Assembly (NCBI RefSeq): GCF_000153105.1
Contig: NZ_CH672376.1
Span: forward strand, 2,827,200 to 2,891,199
DNA length: 64,000 bases
Direction of reading: 5' to 3'
From: Blastopirellula marina DSM 3645
GTDB taxonomy: Bacteria; Planctomycetota; Planctomycetia; Pirellulales; Pirellulaceae
In this document: piece after piece, positions 28,001-38,556 of the stretch
Layout: every line of letters starts with the position of its first letter
How positions within the stretch are numbered: position 1 is the first letter of the stretch
The notes under the pieces: model-generated
Seen by the model: the letters and a program-made list of their open reading frames with translations, nothing else
The model's database searches: none
What the model was told of the DNA's origin: nothing
Translations under genes and position numbers: made by a program

Positions 28001-28835
28001 TTTTCGCTTCTTCTAGTTGATCCTTGGCCGCTTCTAATTGCATCTTGGCTTCGGATTCACGCTTTTGGGTCGCCAATTGGCGAACGCGTTCCAACTCCTT
28101 TTTGAGGAAGGCGCCTTTCTTACTCGCGAGTTCTTTTTTCAGGTTGAGTAGTTCGCTTGACGCATCGTATGCGTCGAGCTCGATTTTTTCGGCGTCCAAC
28201 TGGGCGGCGATTTCGACGAGCTTCGCTTCGATTTCGGTCCGGCGGGCCAACTGCGCTGGATTCGCTTCAATCGCCGTTGGCAAGGTCGCAAGTTCAGTTT
28301 GCAGCGTCGTCGTTTGCGCGGTCAGGTTGGCGATCGATTTGGGATTGGCGACCTGACGTTCGGTACGACGAGAGACTTCGGCGGCGATGCTTAGCAGATC
28401 GGCTTTCGACTGATCCTGGTCGCGCTGCAGCTTTTCGACCTCCGACTCGATCGCCGGCAGTTTTGAAGTTTCTCCGACCGACGAGCGGATCGATTGTTCA
28501 GCCGTTTCCAACTGGCTCTTGAGTTTGGCCGCTTGTTCGTCCGGTTGATCGATGGCGGCTTGCCATTCCGCTTTTTTCTCTTGCCAGAGCGTGGCCGCTT
28601 TCAGGCTTTTCGCCGCGGCGTCAAACTGTCCGGCTAGTTTTTCTTTTTCGGCGTCTTCAATTCCGCCGAAATCGGCGACCGCTTTTTGGCGTACTTCGAC
28701 ATCCTTCGCCGTGAGCGCAGCGTCCGTTGCGGCCGGAGGAGCATCTTGCGCCGGCGCAAAGTTGGGGACCAGCATGGTCGCCAGGCAAAGCGCCAGAGAG
28801 AAAAGTAAGCGGTTTTCCGTCGATCGATTCAGCAT
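25092..28835 (-). CDS. Large MscS-family mechanosensitive channel (MscK-like)
   Basis: A 1247-residue protein. Signal peptide at about 1-30, then a long periplasmic coiled-coil region (about 35-480). Next come a membrane domain with around ten predicted helices (about 540-1000) and a conserved MscS core at about 1000-1200 ([30 protein letters not shown] ... [16 protein letters not shown]). This is the plan of MscK/KefA, which gates under hypo-osmotic stress in the inner membrane. The C-terminus is Ser/Gly/Asn-rich. Upstream lies the divergent uvrB. Confidence 0.92.
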   Translation of the reverse strand: [1247 protein letters not shown]

Positions 28836-29012
28836 TTTTGTCTCCTACGGATTCGATTCTACGGCAATTTATGGGTTCTCGTGAAGATGAGTCAGCGGCG
28901 GCGAAGATCGTGGGGATGTCATTTACGGCCGATAAGGCGATAATAAAAAGATTCGCCCTGCACGATCCGGGGCCACCTTTTGCGCCGCTTCCACTGTTGT
29001 ACGAGATTGTTG

Positions 29013-31076
<2,064 letters not shown>

Positions 31077-31285
31077 CTCTTCTGCGGCGCATGTGGTTGG
31101 TCGTCTGGGCAAGCTGCGAAGACTCTAGCGGCCGCCCATTGGAGAACTCTAACGGTTCGTCCAAATTATGCGGATCTGCGGGCGGAAAACGCCGAATCCA
31201 GACCTGTACACGGACGACGCGCGTCCGTCGTGCGCTTTCTTGGCTGAGAATCCGCCAGCGAACGAACATTGCCTGGAGTCGAATA

Positions 31286-31708
31286 ATGAAGATGATGATT
31301 TGCGTCGCCACGGCGCTGATGACGTTGCTGGTCTCCTCGACCACGATCGCTCAAGATTTCACGATTCGCAGCAGCCCTAGCGATCAGCCGTCGCAGCCGC
31401 TGGAACAAGCGCCGGCCTTGTCGTCGTCGACGCCGGAGATGTGGTTCTACTTGCAGGAAGCGCGTCGCGCCGAGAGCCCGTCGGTTTTGCGTCTGCAACG
31501 CGCCCAGTTCATCGCCGGTCAGCGCATCTCGCGGATCGCCGCTCGCGACTGGTACGGCGTTTCGCTGGCTCGACCCGAAACGAACTCGACGCCGATGTTC
31601 CGTCATTACTCGAACCTGCGAACCGACGCGACGTGGGATCCGGCGTTGCAACTGCGTTACTCGACCGGCTCGCGTCCGATCTACGTCACCGGCGGTCAGC
31701 AGTTCTAA
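31286..31708 (+). CDS. Small secreted protein of unknown function
   Basis: The ATG at 31286 has a good GGAG site 8 bases upstream and opens a signal peptide (MKMMICVATALMTLLVSSTTIAQ). The mature part of about 118 residues contains PEMWFYLQEARRAESPSVLRLQRAQF and WYGVSLARPETN. I do not recognise a named family, but the pattern looks like small planctomycete-specific exported proteins. A strong terminator follows 35 bases after the stop, so it is probably monocistronic. Confidence 0.75.
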   Translation: MKMMICVATALMTLLVSSTTIAQDFTIRSSPSDQPSQPLEQAPALSSSTPEMWFYLQEARRAESPSVLRLQRAQFIAGQRISRIAARDWYGVSLARPETNSTPMFRHYSNLRTDATWDPALQLRYSTGSRPIYVTGGQQF

Positions 31709-31743
31709 AGTCGACTTACGTCGAACGAACCGAAAACAAAGAA

Positions 31744-31773
31744 ACGGCCGAGCAAGCGCTCGGCCGTTTTTTT
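31744..31773 (+). terminator. Strong intrinsic terminator
   Basis: Perfect 10-bp stem ACGGCCGAGC / GCTCGGCCGT with an AAGC loop, followed by seven T on the plus strand. It ends the small secreted protein gene and separates it from the convergent DUF1579 gene. Confidence 0.92.
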
Positions 31774-31795
31774 CGTATTTGCCCAGGGTCACGAT

Positions 31796-32296
31796 TTAGT
31801 CAACTCGCTTGTAGACCGCCGTCATAAAGGTGAGCCACTCGCCATCTTCCCCTTTTACCGCGGAAGAGAACGTCCGCTCTCTCGGGCTGATCATCTGTAG
31901 TGTTTCGCGATAGGCGGACATGCCGCTGCCGTCGAAGCTAGGGCCGGACGAATTCAGTGTCAGCAGGCCCTTCTCAAGATCAAGCGAACCCTCGTAGAGC
32001 CACATGTGGTTCATCATCGAACCGATCCACGTGCCGACCATCGCTTTTTTCTCAGGCGAATAGCCGATCGTGATGACGGTGTAACCGACGCCGCCTTCGG
32101 TTTGTCCTTCAGGGCACGGCATCTCTCCTTCCCCTTCGCCGATCAGCCAATTGGCGCCCAGCATGCGAACGGTTTCTTTGCCGGTCGCCTTGGAGGTCGG
32201 TTGATCGGGCCCCATCACGGCCTCCGCTTCAAAAGTCCATTTACCCACCATCTGTTGGAGCCACTCGTGCTCTTTGGTCGTCTGATTCTCAAACAT
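31796..32296 (-). CDS. DUF1579 domain protein
   Basis: A 166-residue soluble protein. EHEWLQQMVGKWTFEAEAVMGP near the start and the GYSPEKKAMVGTWIGSMMNHMWLYEGSL centre match DUF1579 proteins, a lipocalin-like family of unknown function. It is the last gene of the minus-strand ArsR/SRPBCC run; such clusters are common in planctomycetes. GGGGAA precedes its ATG. Confidence 0.85.
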   Translation of the reverse strand: MFENQTTKEHEWLQQMVGKWTFEAEAVMGPDQPTSKATGKETVRMLGANWLIGEGEGEMPCPEGQTEGGVGYTVITIGYSPEKKAMVGTWIGSMMNHMWLYEGSLDLEKGLLTLNSSGPSFDGSGMSAYRETLQMISPRERTFSSAVKGEDGEWLTFMTAVYKRVD

Positions 32297-32347
32297 AAAA
32301 AGTTCCCCAGCGAAACAAATCCAACGAAACGCGACAGTACCGAAATC

Positions 32348-32929
32348 TTACGAAGGCGTATTAGCGACCCCCGGCGAAGCGTGCTTCGTCTCCGCTTCTG
32401 AGATCTTCTTCAAGCTTTCCAGGCCTTCAGAAAACTGAGAGCCCACCATTTTGTCCATGCTTATGAACAGACACATCACTTTGCTGAAGAAGGTGTTCTT
32501 GCCATCCATTTTCCACGTGACGGTCGTTTGCTCGCCGCTCGGGACAAACGTAAACACCACGTCGTTTTCACAAGCAAACGGACGAACGAACTTCAGGTCC
32601 ATGTCGATCTGTTGCTCCGGCGTCGATTGGATGATTGTTAGCGAACCTTCGCCGATGTCACTGTTGCCGTCCCAACTGTACGAGGCCCCTTCGCCGACCA
32701 CGTTGTCGGTATAGGTTTTCCGCATGTTGGGATCCAACTTTTCCCAGGGAGACCACGCTTCCCACTTCTTTAAATCGTTGACGTGAGCAAATGCGATTTC
32801 CGGGGGCGCGCTCATCGACAACGAACGCTGCACCGAAAATTCATTCGGCTGCAGCATTGCCGCGATCACCACAATGACGACCAGGCCGGCGAGTGCGACA
32901 ACAACGCCGATGATAATTTTTAGAATCAT
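32348..32929 (-). CDS. Membrane-anchored SRPBCC protein
   Basis: A 193-residue protein with an N-terminal transmembrane helix (about 5-27) followed by a START/SRPBCC-type fold (QRSLSMSAPPEIAFAHVNDLKKWEAWSPW, with FVPSGEQTTVTWKMDG and the C-terminal helix). Polyketide cyclase/dehydrase-like proteins of this shape bind hydrophobic ligands; the ligand is unknown. It is the fourth gene of the ArsR-headed run. Confidence 0.85.
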   Translation of the reverse strand: MILKIIIGVVVALAGLVVIVVIAAMLQPNEFSVQRSLSMSAPPEIAFAHVNDLKKWEAWSPWEKLDPNMRKTYTDNVVGEGASYSWDGNSDIGEGSLTIIQSTPEQQIDMDLKFVRPFACENDVVFTFVPSGEQTTVTWKMDGKNTFFSKVMCLFISMDKMVGSQFSEGLESLKKISEAETKHASPGVANTPS

Positions 32930-33036
32930 ATCCGTAGTCTCCGCAATAAAACGGATAGGAAATAAAGAGATCTACCGGAGCCCACATCGCCCGCAGGAAG
33001 AGCCGTTAGTCGATTTTGCTCAACGAAGAAAATGAA

Positions 33037-33546
33037 TTACAACGCAGCGAGATACGCTTCTAACTGGTCCAACGTCCCGCCGTATCCTTGCTGCATGCTT
33101 TGGTGACCTTCCCGAAATGTCTGTTCCTGTTCCCTGCTGGCGTTGATCGGCGTGATCCAAAGTTCGACACGGGTTTGACCATCCTCATCAAAAAGTTCGA
33201 CAGCGCTTAGCATTTCCTGGGGCCAAGTTGGACTGAACGGATGCGTGGTGATTCCTTCCTCGGCGTCCGAGAACGAGACGACATATGTCAGCATCCGATT
33301 CGGCTCGATCTCACGATAGACGAACTTGCCGAACATCTCTGGTCGGTCCGGCATCTTCATCGCGTAGTGAAACACGCCGCCTGGTTGAAGGTCGAGCTTG
33401 ACGACGCGTGCCGACAAACCGGGCGGTCCCCACCACTGCTCTAAATGCGGGGTCTCGGTCCAGGCCTGGTAGACCAATTCGCGCGGAGCGTCGAAAATGC
33501 GGGTCAATTGGAAATCAATTTCGGGATTTACATTTGCAGCGGACAT
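33037..33546 (-). CDS. SRPBCC (AHSA1-type) protein
   Basis: A 169-residue Aha1-type START protein. The start at 33546 was chosen because GGAG lies six bases upstream; an in-frame ATG at 33579 has no such site. Diagnostic FQLTRIFDAPRELVYQAWTETPHLEQWWGPPG at the start and the C-terminal SMQQGYGGTLDQLEAYL are typical of proteins encoded beside ArsR regulators. Ligand unknown. Confidence 0.92.
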   Translation of the reverse strand: MSAANVNPEIDFQLTRIFDAPRELVYQAWTETPHLEQWWGPPGLSARVVKLDLQPGGVFHYAMKMPDRPEMFGKFVYREIEPNRMLTYVVSFSDAEEGITTHPFSPTWPQEMLSAVELFDEDGQTRVELWITPINASREQEQTFREGHQSMQQGYGGTLDQLEAYLAAL

Positions 33547-33596
33547 CGGCTTACTCCTACTTATATTTCCTTGTTCCAATCGGACGAGGGATAAAT

Positions 33597-34061
33597 CTAG
33601 CGCTCGCTGACCAGTTTTTCGGCCAACTGTTTGATCCGCTGGTTGCGGAAGTCCCAGCCGCCGGTGACCCCGTCAAAAACTTCTTGCGGGATCTGACCCA
33701 TACCGCGATGCGTCAGCTGGATGGTTGTCATGTCGCCTTCTTCCACCAGGCGATACTGCAGATGATTGGTCGCGGCAAAAGACATGAACATCGGTCCGCA
33801 GATCTCTAACAGTTTGGGCGGTTTGATGACTTGAACGTGCCCCCAAAAGTGCCCTGCTCCTTCGCCCAGATCGCGAAACCAACGTCCGCCGGGCCATGCT
33901 TCCAGCACCATCGGGAACGGCTGGTCATTTTGGGGCATCACTCCGGCAGGTCCTAGTTCGGTCAGGACCGCTTCAAACGCGATGTCGATCGGCGCGGCGA
34001 TCTCGATCTCTTGGTAGATGTGCAGCACGCGTACGGCTTCTGAACTGTTGACAGCAACCAT
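33597..34061 (-). CDS. SRPBCC domain protein
   Basis: A 154-residue START-like protein (IYQEIEIAAPIDIAFEAVLTEL, LEAWPGGRWFRDLG, LVEEGDMTTIQLTHRGMG). AGGAG lies nine bases before the ATG. It begins three bases after the ArsR stop, so expression is coupled to the regulator. Confidence 0.88.
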   Translation of the reverse strand: MVAVNSSEAVRVLHIYQEIEIAAPIDIAFEAVLTELGPAGVMPQNDQPFPMVLEAWPGGRWFRDLGEGAGHFWGHVQVIKPPKLLEICGPMFMSFAATNHLQYRLVEEGDMTTIQLTHRGMGQIPQEVFDGVTGGWDFRNQRIKQLAEKLVSER

Positions 34062-34064
34062 CGA

Positions 34065-34439
34065 TTACAACTCCTGAGAATTGGATGACTTCTTTGCTGC
34101 GGCTCGTTCGGCCGCGAGTTTTTCGGCCCGCTGTTTGATTCGCGACAGCTGACCGCTCCAAAATTGCTCGTAGGTTTTGACCCAGTCATGCACGGGACGT
34201 AACTCCACCGCATTCAGTTCGTACAGGCGATGCTGCCCCTGTTTGCGCACCGACACGACGCCGACTTTGCGGAGGACGGCCAGATGCTTCGACACCGTCG
34301 GCTGCGACAGCTGAAGCGCCTCGACCAAATCTCCCACCGCTTGAGGGCGAGTACTTTGCGCCAACAGGTCAATGATCTGCCGGCGCCGTGGTTCGGCGAT
34401 CGCATTAAAAACGTCCGTGGTGGTCGCGGCTCTGGGCAT
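34065..34439 (-). CDS. ArsR-family transcriptional regulator
   Basis: A 124-residue winged-helix repressor: VFNAIAEPRRRQIIDLLAQS, recognition helix region LSQPTVSKHLAVLRKVGVVSVRKQGQHRLYELN. There is no metal-binding CxC motif, so it is of the ArsR/SdpR type that controls SRPBCC genes rather than a metal sensor. It heads a five-gene minus-strand run. A near-consensus promoter and an operator-like palindrome lie immediately upstream. Confidence 0.92.
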   Translation of the reverse strand: MPRAATTTDVFNAIAEPRRRQIIDLLAQSTRPQAVGDLVEALQLSQPTVSKHLAVLRKVGVVSVRKQGQHRLYELNAVELRPVHDWVKTYEQFWSGQLSRIKQRAEKLAAERAAAKKSSNSQEL

Positions 34440-34446
34440 GACTTTA

Positions 34447-34474
34447 TTTATATTCCCATACCGGAATGTGTCAA
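34447..34474 (-). promoter_or_regulatory. Near-consensus promoter with operator palindrome
   Basis: Minus strand: TTGACA at 34474-34469, 16-base spacer, TATAAA at 34452-34447. The spacer contains the inverted repeat ATTCC-nnnnnn-GGAAT (34467-34452), a plausible site for autoregulation by the adjacent ArsR protein. The predicted transcription start falls at about the ATG (34439), so the regulator message may be leaderless. Confidence 0.7.
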
Positions 34475-34605
34475 CGGTCCGGCGGAGAGAAAGTTCAAAT
34501 CCAACTTTGTGGATGAAAGAGGGGAGATGATGACCCGGCGTCGCGCTGGCCGCTCTACCGAATTTCAGATCGGTGAATCGACCCGGAAAATGCGATGTCG
34601 CCTGA

Positions 34606-35097
34606 TTAGTTTTCCTCGTCGGACCTTCCGATGGCGAGAATCATCGAGAGGATCGCTCCCAAGGTCAGGATCAACGCAAAGGAAAGAAACGACCAGTGCA
34701 TCCAAAACAAAATGCGATAAAAACTCGCGTCGGAAAGATTGCGGGCGAAAATCCCGGCGGGCAACGGCAGCGTTCGCATCCAGGCGAGACAGGTCGCGAT
34801 CAACGCCATCATGCTGGCCAGGAAAAAGTCAATTCCTGCTCGGTAGATCTGCTTTAAGATGGCTTCCGAAGCGAAGGTCGGAGTGACGCGGCACCAATTG
34901 AAGGCCAATGCGCTTAAAGACAAGATCACGATGAACGAAGTGAACGAGAGGATTTCATTGCGATTCTTCATTTCCGCAAATTGAGAAATCAAAACCACGC
35001 CTGATATCAGCACCAAAAAGGGAGGGACCAGCAAACAAGCGACGCTGCGTAAAGTGCGTCGGGCTGGTGCAAGATATTTGGAATCCAATGAGGGCAT
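34606..35097 (-). CDS. Polytopic membrane protein, unknown
   Basis: A 163-residue protein with four hydrophobic segments (about 16-37, 46-66, 86-106, 130-154) and a short charged C-terminus. No family recognised. It is separated from the ArsR operon by about 165 bases, and no functional partner is evident. Confidence 0.6.
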   Translation of the reverse strand: MPSLDSKYLAPARRTLRSVACLLVPPFLVLISGVVLISQFAEMKNRNEILSFTSFIVILSLSALAFNWCRVTPTFASEAILKQIYRAGIDFFLASMMALIATCLAWMRTLPLPAGIFARNLSDASFYRILFWMHWSFLSFALILTLGAILSMILAIGRSDEEN

Positions 35098-35166
35098 GAT
35101 TTTCCTTCGATGCAGCCGTTGGTCGAAATCAGAGCAGTTCGCGTCAACATCATAGTCGCTTTTCTA

Positions 35167-35352
35167 ATGACATTGAGAGATCCTTTCGACTTTTTCCCGC
35201 CCAAGTTCGACGCGACTTCGCGAACCGGCTTTCAGGTCGAGAACGTGAGCGAGTATTCGCCGGATGAAGCATTCGCGCAAGCGTTTCCTCGCGCCGAGAG
35301 ATATAACGGCTGGCCGATGTTGGTGCTGCTGGAGTTGCGACATGCAGACTAG
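35167..35352 (+). CDS. Possible small hypothetical ORF
   Basis: A frame of about 61 residues (starting MTLRDPFDFFPPKFD, ending LLELRHAD) with protein-like composition; an in-frame ATG also exists at 35110. No clear ribosome-binding site or family. It could be a remnant of a longer gene, as the neighbouring hypothetical genes are of similar character. Low confidence. Confidence 0.25.
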   Translation: MTLRDPFDFFPPKFDATSRTGFQVENVSEYSPDEAFAQAFPRAERYNGWPMLVLLELRHAD

Positions 35353-35394
35353 GGATCGGCTGCGTCACGATTTTCGGCGCCCAGCTTGGTTACC

Positions 35395-35961
35395 CTATTC
35401 CCATTCATCGCCCGGCTGGAGCGGGAAATACTGCCATTCGAATTCCTTCATCAGTCGCTCCTCCTCCGCGTCGTACTGGGGAGCGTATGAGTGGGAGTGG
35501 GGAGTGGGGAACCAGAATTCCTCTTCGCGAAAGCCGTGCTTTTCTAAAATGGCTCGGAACCGATCGATAGGGCCATAGGCGAAGATCACGTTGTGCTGGT
35601 CATAGATGAGTAGCACTTCATTCGACAGCGAGCCGATCCAAACATGGTGGCGTGCGTCACCTTCAAAATAGGATTGAAACGACGTCATGAACGCGGAGAG
35701 TTTCTCTAGCGTGTCAAAAGGAGTCGACTGGTACCTGCCGCTTTCGCGATTTCCTTGGCGGGGAGTTAGCAGTACGTATAGGATGTACCAGCTCTGGTTC
35801 TCCGAGAGCGCCGCTAGTTCCGTTAGAAGGTCCACTTCTCCCTTCGATGGACCGATCACCAAGCGTGTTGCAGATCCGCAAGGTTGCTCGAAAAAGAGAT
35901 CACCATAGTCGTACTCGACGTACTCGTGATCTTGAGGTACGCAAAACTTGGCTGGAAACAT
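35395..35961 (-). CDS. Hypothetical protein, acidic soluble
   Basis: A 188-residue soluble protein. The ATG at 35961 is chosen over the longer frame because AAAGGAGG sits eight bases upstream. It is acidic and rich in aromatics (EYVEYDYGDLFFEQP, EEEFWFPTPHSHSY, EWQYFPLQPGDEWE). No known family recognised. It is divergent from the next gene, another acidic hypothetical, with about 270 bases between starts. Composition recalls immunity or cargo-type accessory proteins, but that is only an impression. Confidence 0.65.
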   Translation of the reverse strand: MFPAKFCVPQDHEYVEYDYGDLFFEQPCGSATRLVIGPSKGEVDLLTELAALSENQSWYILYVLLTPRQGNRESGRYQSTPFDTLEKLSAFMTSFQSYFEGDARHHVWIGSLSNEVLLIYDQHNVIFAYGPIDRFRAILEKHGFREEEFWFPTPHSHSYAPQYDAEEERLMKEFEWQYFPLQPGDEWE

Positions 35962-36232
35962 ACGAGATCCCTCCTTTAAGTCGATTGGGTATTGGGGGGC
36001 AGAAATCACGATTTCGAGCATTCTATCGCAACCAAGCTTCGACTGGGTAGGAAAAAAGCGGTCAATGAGACCCTTAGCGTTAGACAAACATCTGCCGAAA
36101 AGCCGCGATTTCCCGAATTCTTCGACACAACAACCGCGTTGCGACCCGCCCAAGCGGCATCGCGGCTATATTCAGGGGCGCGACAGAAGCGGCTGTCGTT
36201 TTTTTTCTCTCGGTTCAAGTTGGAATCCACTC

Positions 36233-36868
36233 ATGGGTCTGTTTCTCTCAATGTCTGGCGTCATCGGCAAAGACGTCGCAGCGGTTCAAGCTGCGCTGGC
36301 CGCCTATGCGGTGGAAAAAGAGGGAGAGTTCGGCGAAGCGGAGCGGACGACCGACGACGACGACTGCCTGGTGTTGGCCGGCGAGGGAGATCGCGTTTCG
36401 ATTTTGTATCCCTACGAGTTCTTCGATTGGGATGCGGCGAGTCAGTACCTTTCTCGCGCACTTGATACGCCGGTCTTTTCGCTGCATATCCATGACGAAG
36501 ATCTTTGGATGTACCTGCTGTTCCGTAAAGGACAGGTCATCGACTCGTTCAATCCGACGCCCGATTATTGGGACGAATCGCTGAGCGAAAAAGAGATGGC
36601 CGAATGGGCCGGCGACGCCAAAGTGGTCGCCGAAGCGGCGCCTGGTTTGGATCCCGACGAGATCGAGAAGTATCTGATCCGCTGGGATGATGCGCTGTTT
36701 GACGAAGAGCGCAAAGCTTACGAAGACGACGAGTTCCCGGCGCCCGACTGCTGGCAAATGCTCGACTTCATGAAGAAGCTAGGGCTCACCTACCCGATCA
36801 CCGCCGACGGCGAAATCGAAGGCGCTACCTTCCGCTTCGTTTGCGAAACGAAGGGGGAAGGCGTTTAA
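36233..36868 (+). CDS. Hypothetical acidic protein
   Basis: A 211-residue soluble protein starting MGLFLSMSGVIGKDVAAVQ, very rich in Asp/Glu (ERTTDDDDC, WDDALFDEERKAYEDDEFP). No catalytic motif recognised. The upstream frame to 35948 overlaps the divergent gene and was not used. It ends just before a palindromic repeat shared with the convergent carboxypeptidase gene. Confidence 0.65.
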   Translation: MGLFLSMSGVIGKDVAAVQAALAAYAVEKEGEFGEAERTTDDDDCLVLAGEGDRVSILYPYEFFDWDAASQYLSRALDTPVFSLHIHDEDLWMYLLFRKGQVIDSFNPTPDYWDESLSEKEMAEWAGDAKVVAEAAPGLDPDEIEKYLIRWDDALFDEERKAYEDDEFPAPDCWQMLDFMKKLGLTYPITADGEIEGATFRFVCETKGEGV

Positions 36869-36873
36869 CACGC

Positions 36874-36937
36874 CGTAGGGTCCGCAGAGCGGACCAAAAT
36901 CGATGGCGATTCTATGGTCCGCGCAGCGGACCCTACG
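36874..36937. repeat. Nested palindromic repeat between convergent genes
   Basis: Outer arms CGTAGGGTCCGC (36874-36885) and GCGGACCCTACG (36926-36937) enclose an inner pair GCGGACC / GGTCCGC. It occupies almost the whole gap between two convergent stops. This looks like a dispersed REP-type element that may also act as a bidirectional terminator. A degenerate related stretch (GGGCCGCACAGGGGACCC) occurs near 38750. Confidence 0.75.
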
Positions 36938-36948
36938 CCTGAGATCGG

Positions 36949-38556
36949 TTAGTTTTCGCGCCACCACCAAGCGGCGATCTCCCCTTCATCCTGCATCACC
37001 TGCACGATATCGTCGATGCCGGAGATCGCGCCAATGTCATTGACGATCAGTACAAAGGCAAACTTGCGTCCGCTGGCGGCGTCAATGTAGCCGGCGGTTC
37101 CTTGCGCTTTGACCACCATTTGGCCTTTGTCGTTGAGCGTGATATAGGTCCCGGTTTTGGCCCAGACGTTTCCTTTGGCCCCTTGGATCGCTTCGACCTT
37201 CTCGTAGTTGTTGACCGTCGCGAGCGAGCCGTTGACGCCCAGCTGGGGAAGTGATTTTTTGAACGTGGGGAAGTTGTCGAGCTTGGCCCGAGCGGACAAC
37301 AGCCGACCAATCGCTGCAGGCGTCGCTGACGAAACGCCGCCGCCGCTGCCGTCGACAAAATGAATTTCACTGGGCGAAATACCAAATTGGGCCCGCAGCG
37401 TTTTGGCTTCCAGCTTCAGCGCGCTCTCGAGCGTATCGACGCCATTGTGGACGCCATACAACAGCAAACTGGTGTCGGCGCCGATGTTATAGCTGACTTT
37501 CAAGATCCACTCGACGTATTGGTCGAACTTGGCGGAGGTCAGTTTCGCGACTTGCTGCTCGGCCTGATAAGAGTCACGAGCCGGCAATCGGTTGGCGGCG
37601 TTCTGGGCGGTTTTATCCGCCGTGACGACCACGCCCACCTTGGCCAATTCTTCGATCAGGACGGTGCGAGCATAGTTTTGCGGTTGCGTGATGCGAACCG
37701 TCCGAACGAGCGGCCACTTGCCGGTTAGCACCGGTTTTAAGTCGACCGGCAGCGTGCCCCCAAGCGGCACGTTGCAATTGGACTGGCCAACGCATTTTGG
37801 GAGGGGATCATAGTCGATGTCCAGTTCGGACCCCGGCTTGCCGGTCAGCAACGTCGGAGAAAGTGAGATCGCCGCCGAGCGAGGTCGCCAATCGACGTTC
37901 GCGGATTCACCCACTTGGCCGGGACGAAGCATCACGTCGACAAGATCGTCGTTGACAAAGATCGGACGAAGCTCAAACTCTTCACGAAACTCGTACGGCG
38001 AAAACAAGCGATCGTCGATAATCACATCCCCTTCGATACGCTTGATCCCGGCTGCCGCGATTTGCTTCGCCAGGCTGCGATAACCGGCCAAGGGGTCGGC
38101 CTTAGTAAGGATCGAATTGCCTAGTGCGTTGGATTCGCTGTGATCAAATTTAGTGTATTCAATCGTGCCGTCGGCCCGTTCTCGTCCCCCCATCGATAGA
38201 TCGCCGCTGGCGACGAGAATCAAGTTGCCGGTGAGAACTCCATCTTTTACGTCCCCTTGGCGATAGATCGGCGTGACGAAGCGATAGTCGGCTCCCAGTT
38301 GGTCGAGAGCCAGGCCAACGCTAAACAGTTTGCGGATCGAACCAATCAGAAGCTGTTTGTCGGCGTTCTTTGAGTAGACGGTGTCGCCGGTTTCAAGATC
38401 GATGACCAGCAGCCCCCAGGTCGCATCCTTGTACATCGGCTTTTGCAAGATCGCGTCGACTTCCGGCGCAAGCAGAACTTGGGCTTGGACCGAGGCGGTC
38501 AGGCTAAGCGCTATTGCCGGCAGAATCGTCAGGACTAATTGCGTGAAGTTATGCAT
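36949..38556 (-). CDS. dacB: D-alanyl-D-alanine carboxypeptidase/endopeptidase (PBP4, S13 family)
   Basis: A 535-residue periplasmic enzyme with signal peptide (1-26). Active-site motifs: S73-x-x-K76 (GSIRKLF), SYN in KVSYNIGAD, and KTG in NVWAKTGTY. It removes the terminal D-Ala or cleaves cross-links in peptidoglycan. This is notable because planctomycetes were long thought to lack peptidoglycan, and now known to have it. The insertion between the first and second motifs is typical of class C PBP4. No operon partner. Confidence 0.92.
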   Translation of the reverse strand: MHNFTQLVLTILPAIALSLTASVQAQVLLAPEVDAILQKPMYKDATWGLLVIDLETGDTVYSKNADKQLLIGSIRKLFSVGLALDQLGADYRFVTPIYRQGDVKDGVLTGNLILVASGDLSMGGRERADGTIEYTKFDHSESNALGNSILTKADPLAGYRSLAKQIAAAGIKRIEGDVIIDDRLFSPYEFREEFELRPIFVNDDLVDVMLRPGQVGESANVDWRPRSAAISLSPTLLTGKPGSELDIDYDPLPKCVGQSNCNVPLGGTLPVDLKPVLTGKWPLVRTVRITQPQNYARTVLIEELAKVGVVVTADKTAQNAANRLPARDSYQAEQQVAKLTSAKFDQYVEWILKVSYNIGADTSLLLYGVHNGVDTLESALKLEAKTLRAQFGISPSEIHFVDGSGGGVSSATPAAIGRLLSARAKLDNFPTFKKSLPQLGVNGSLATVNNYEKVEAIQGAKGNVWAKTGTYITLNDKGQMVVKAQGTAGYIDAASGRKFAFVLIVNDIGAISGIDDIVQVMQDEGEIAAWWWREN

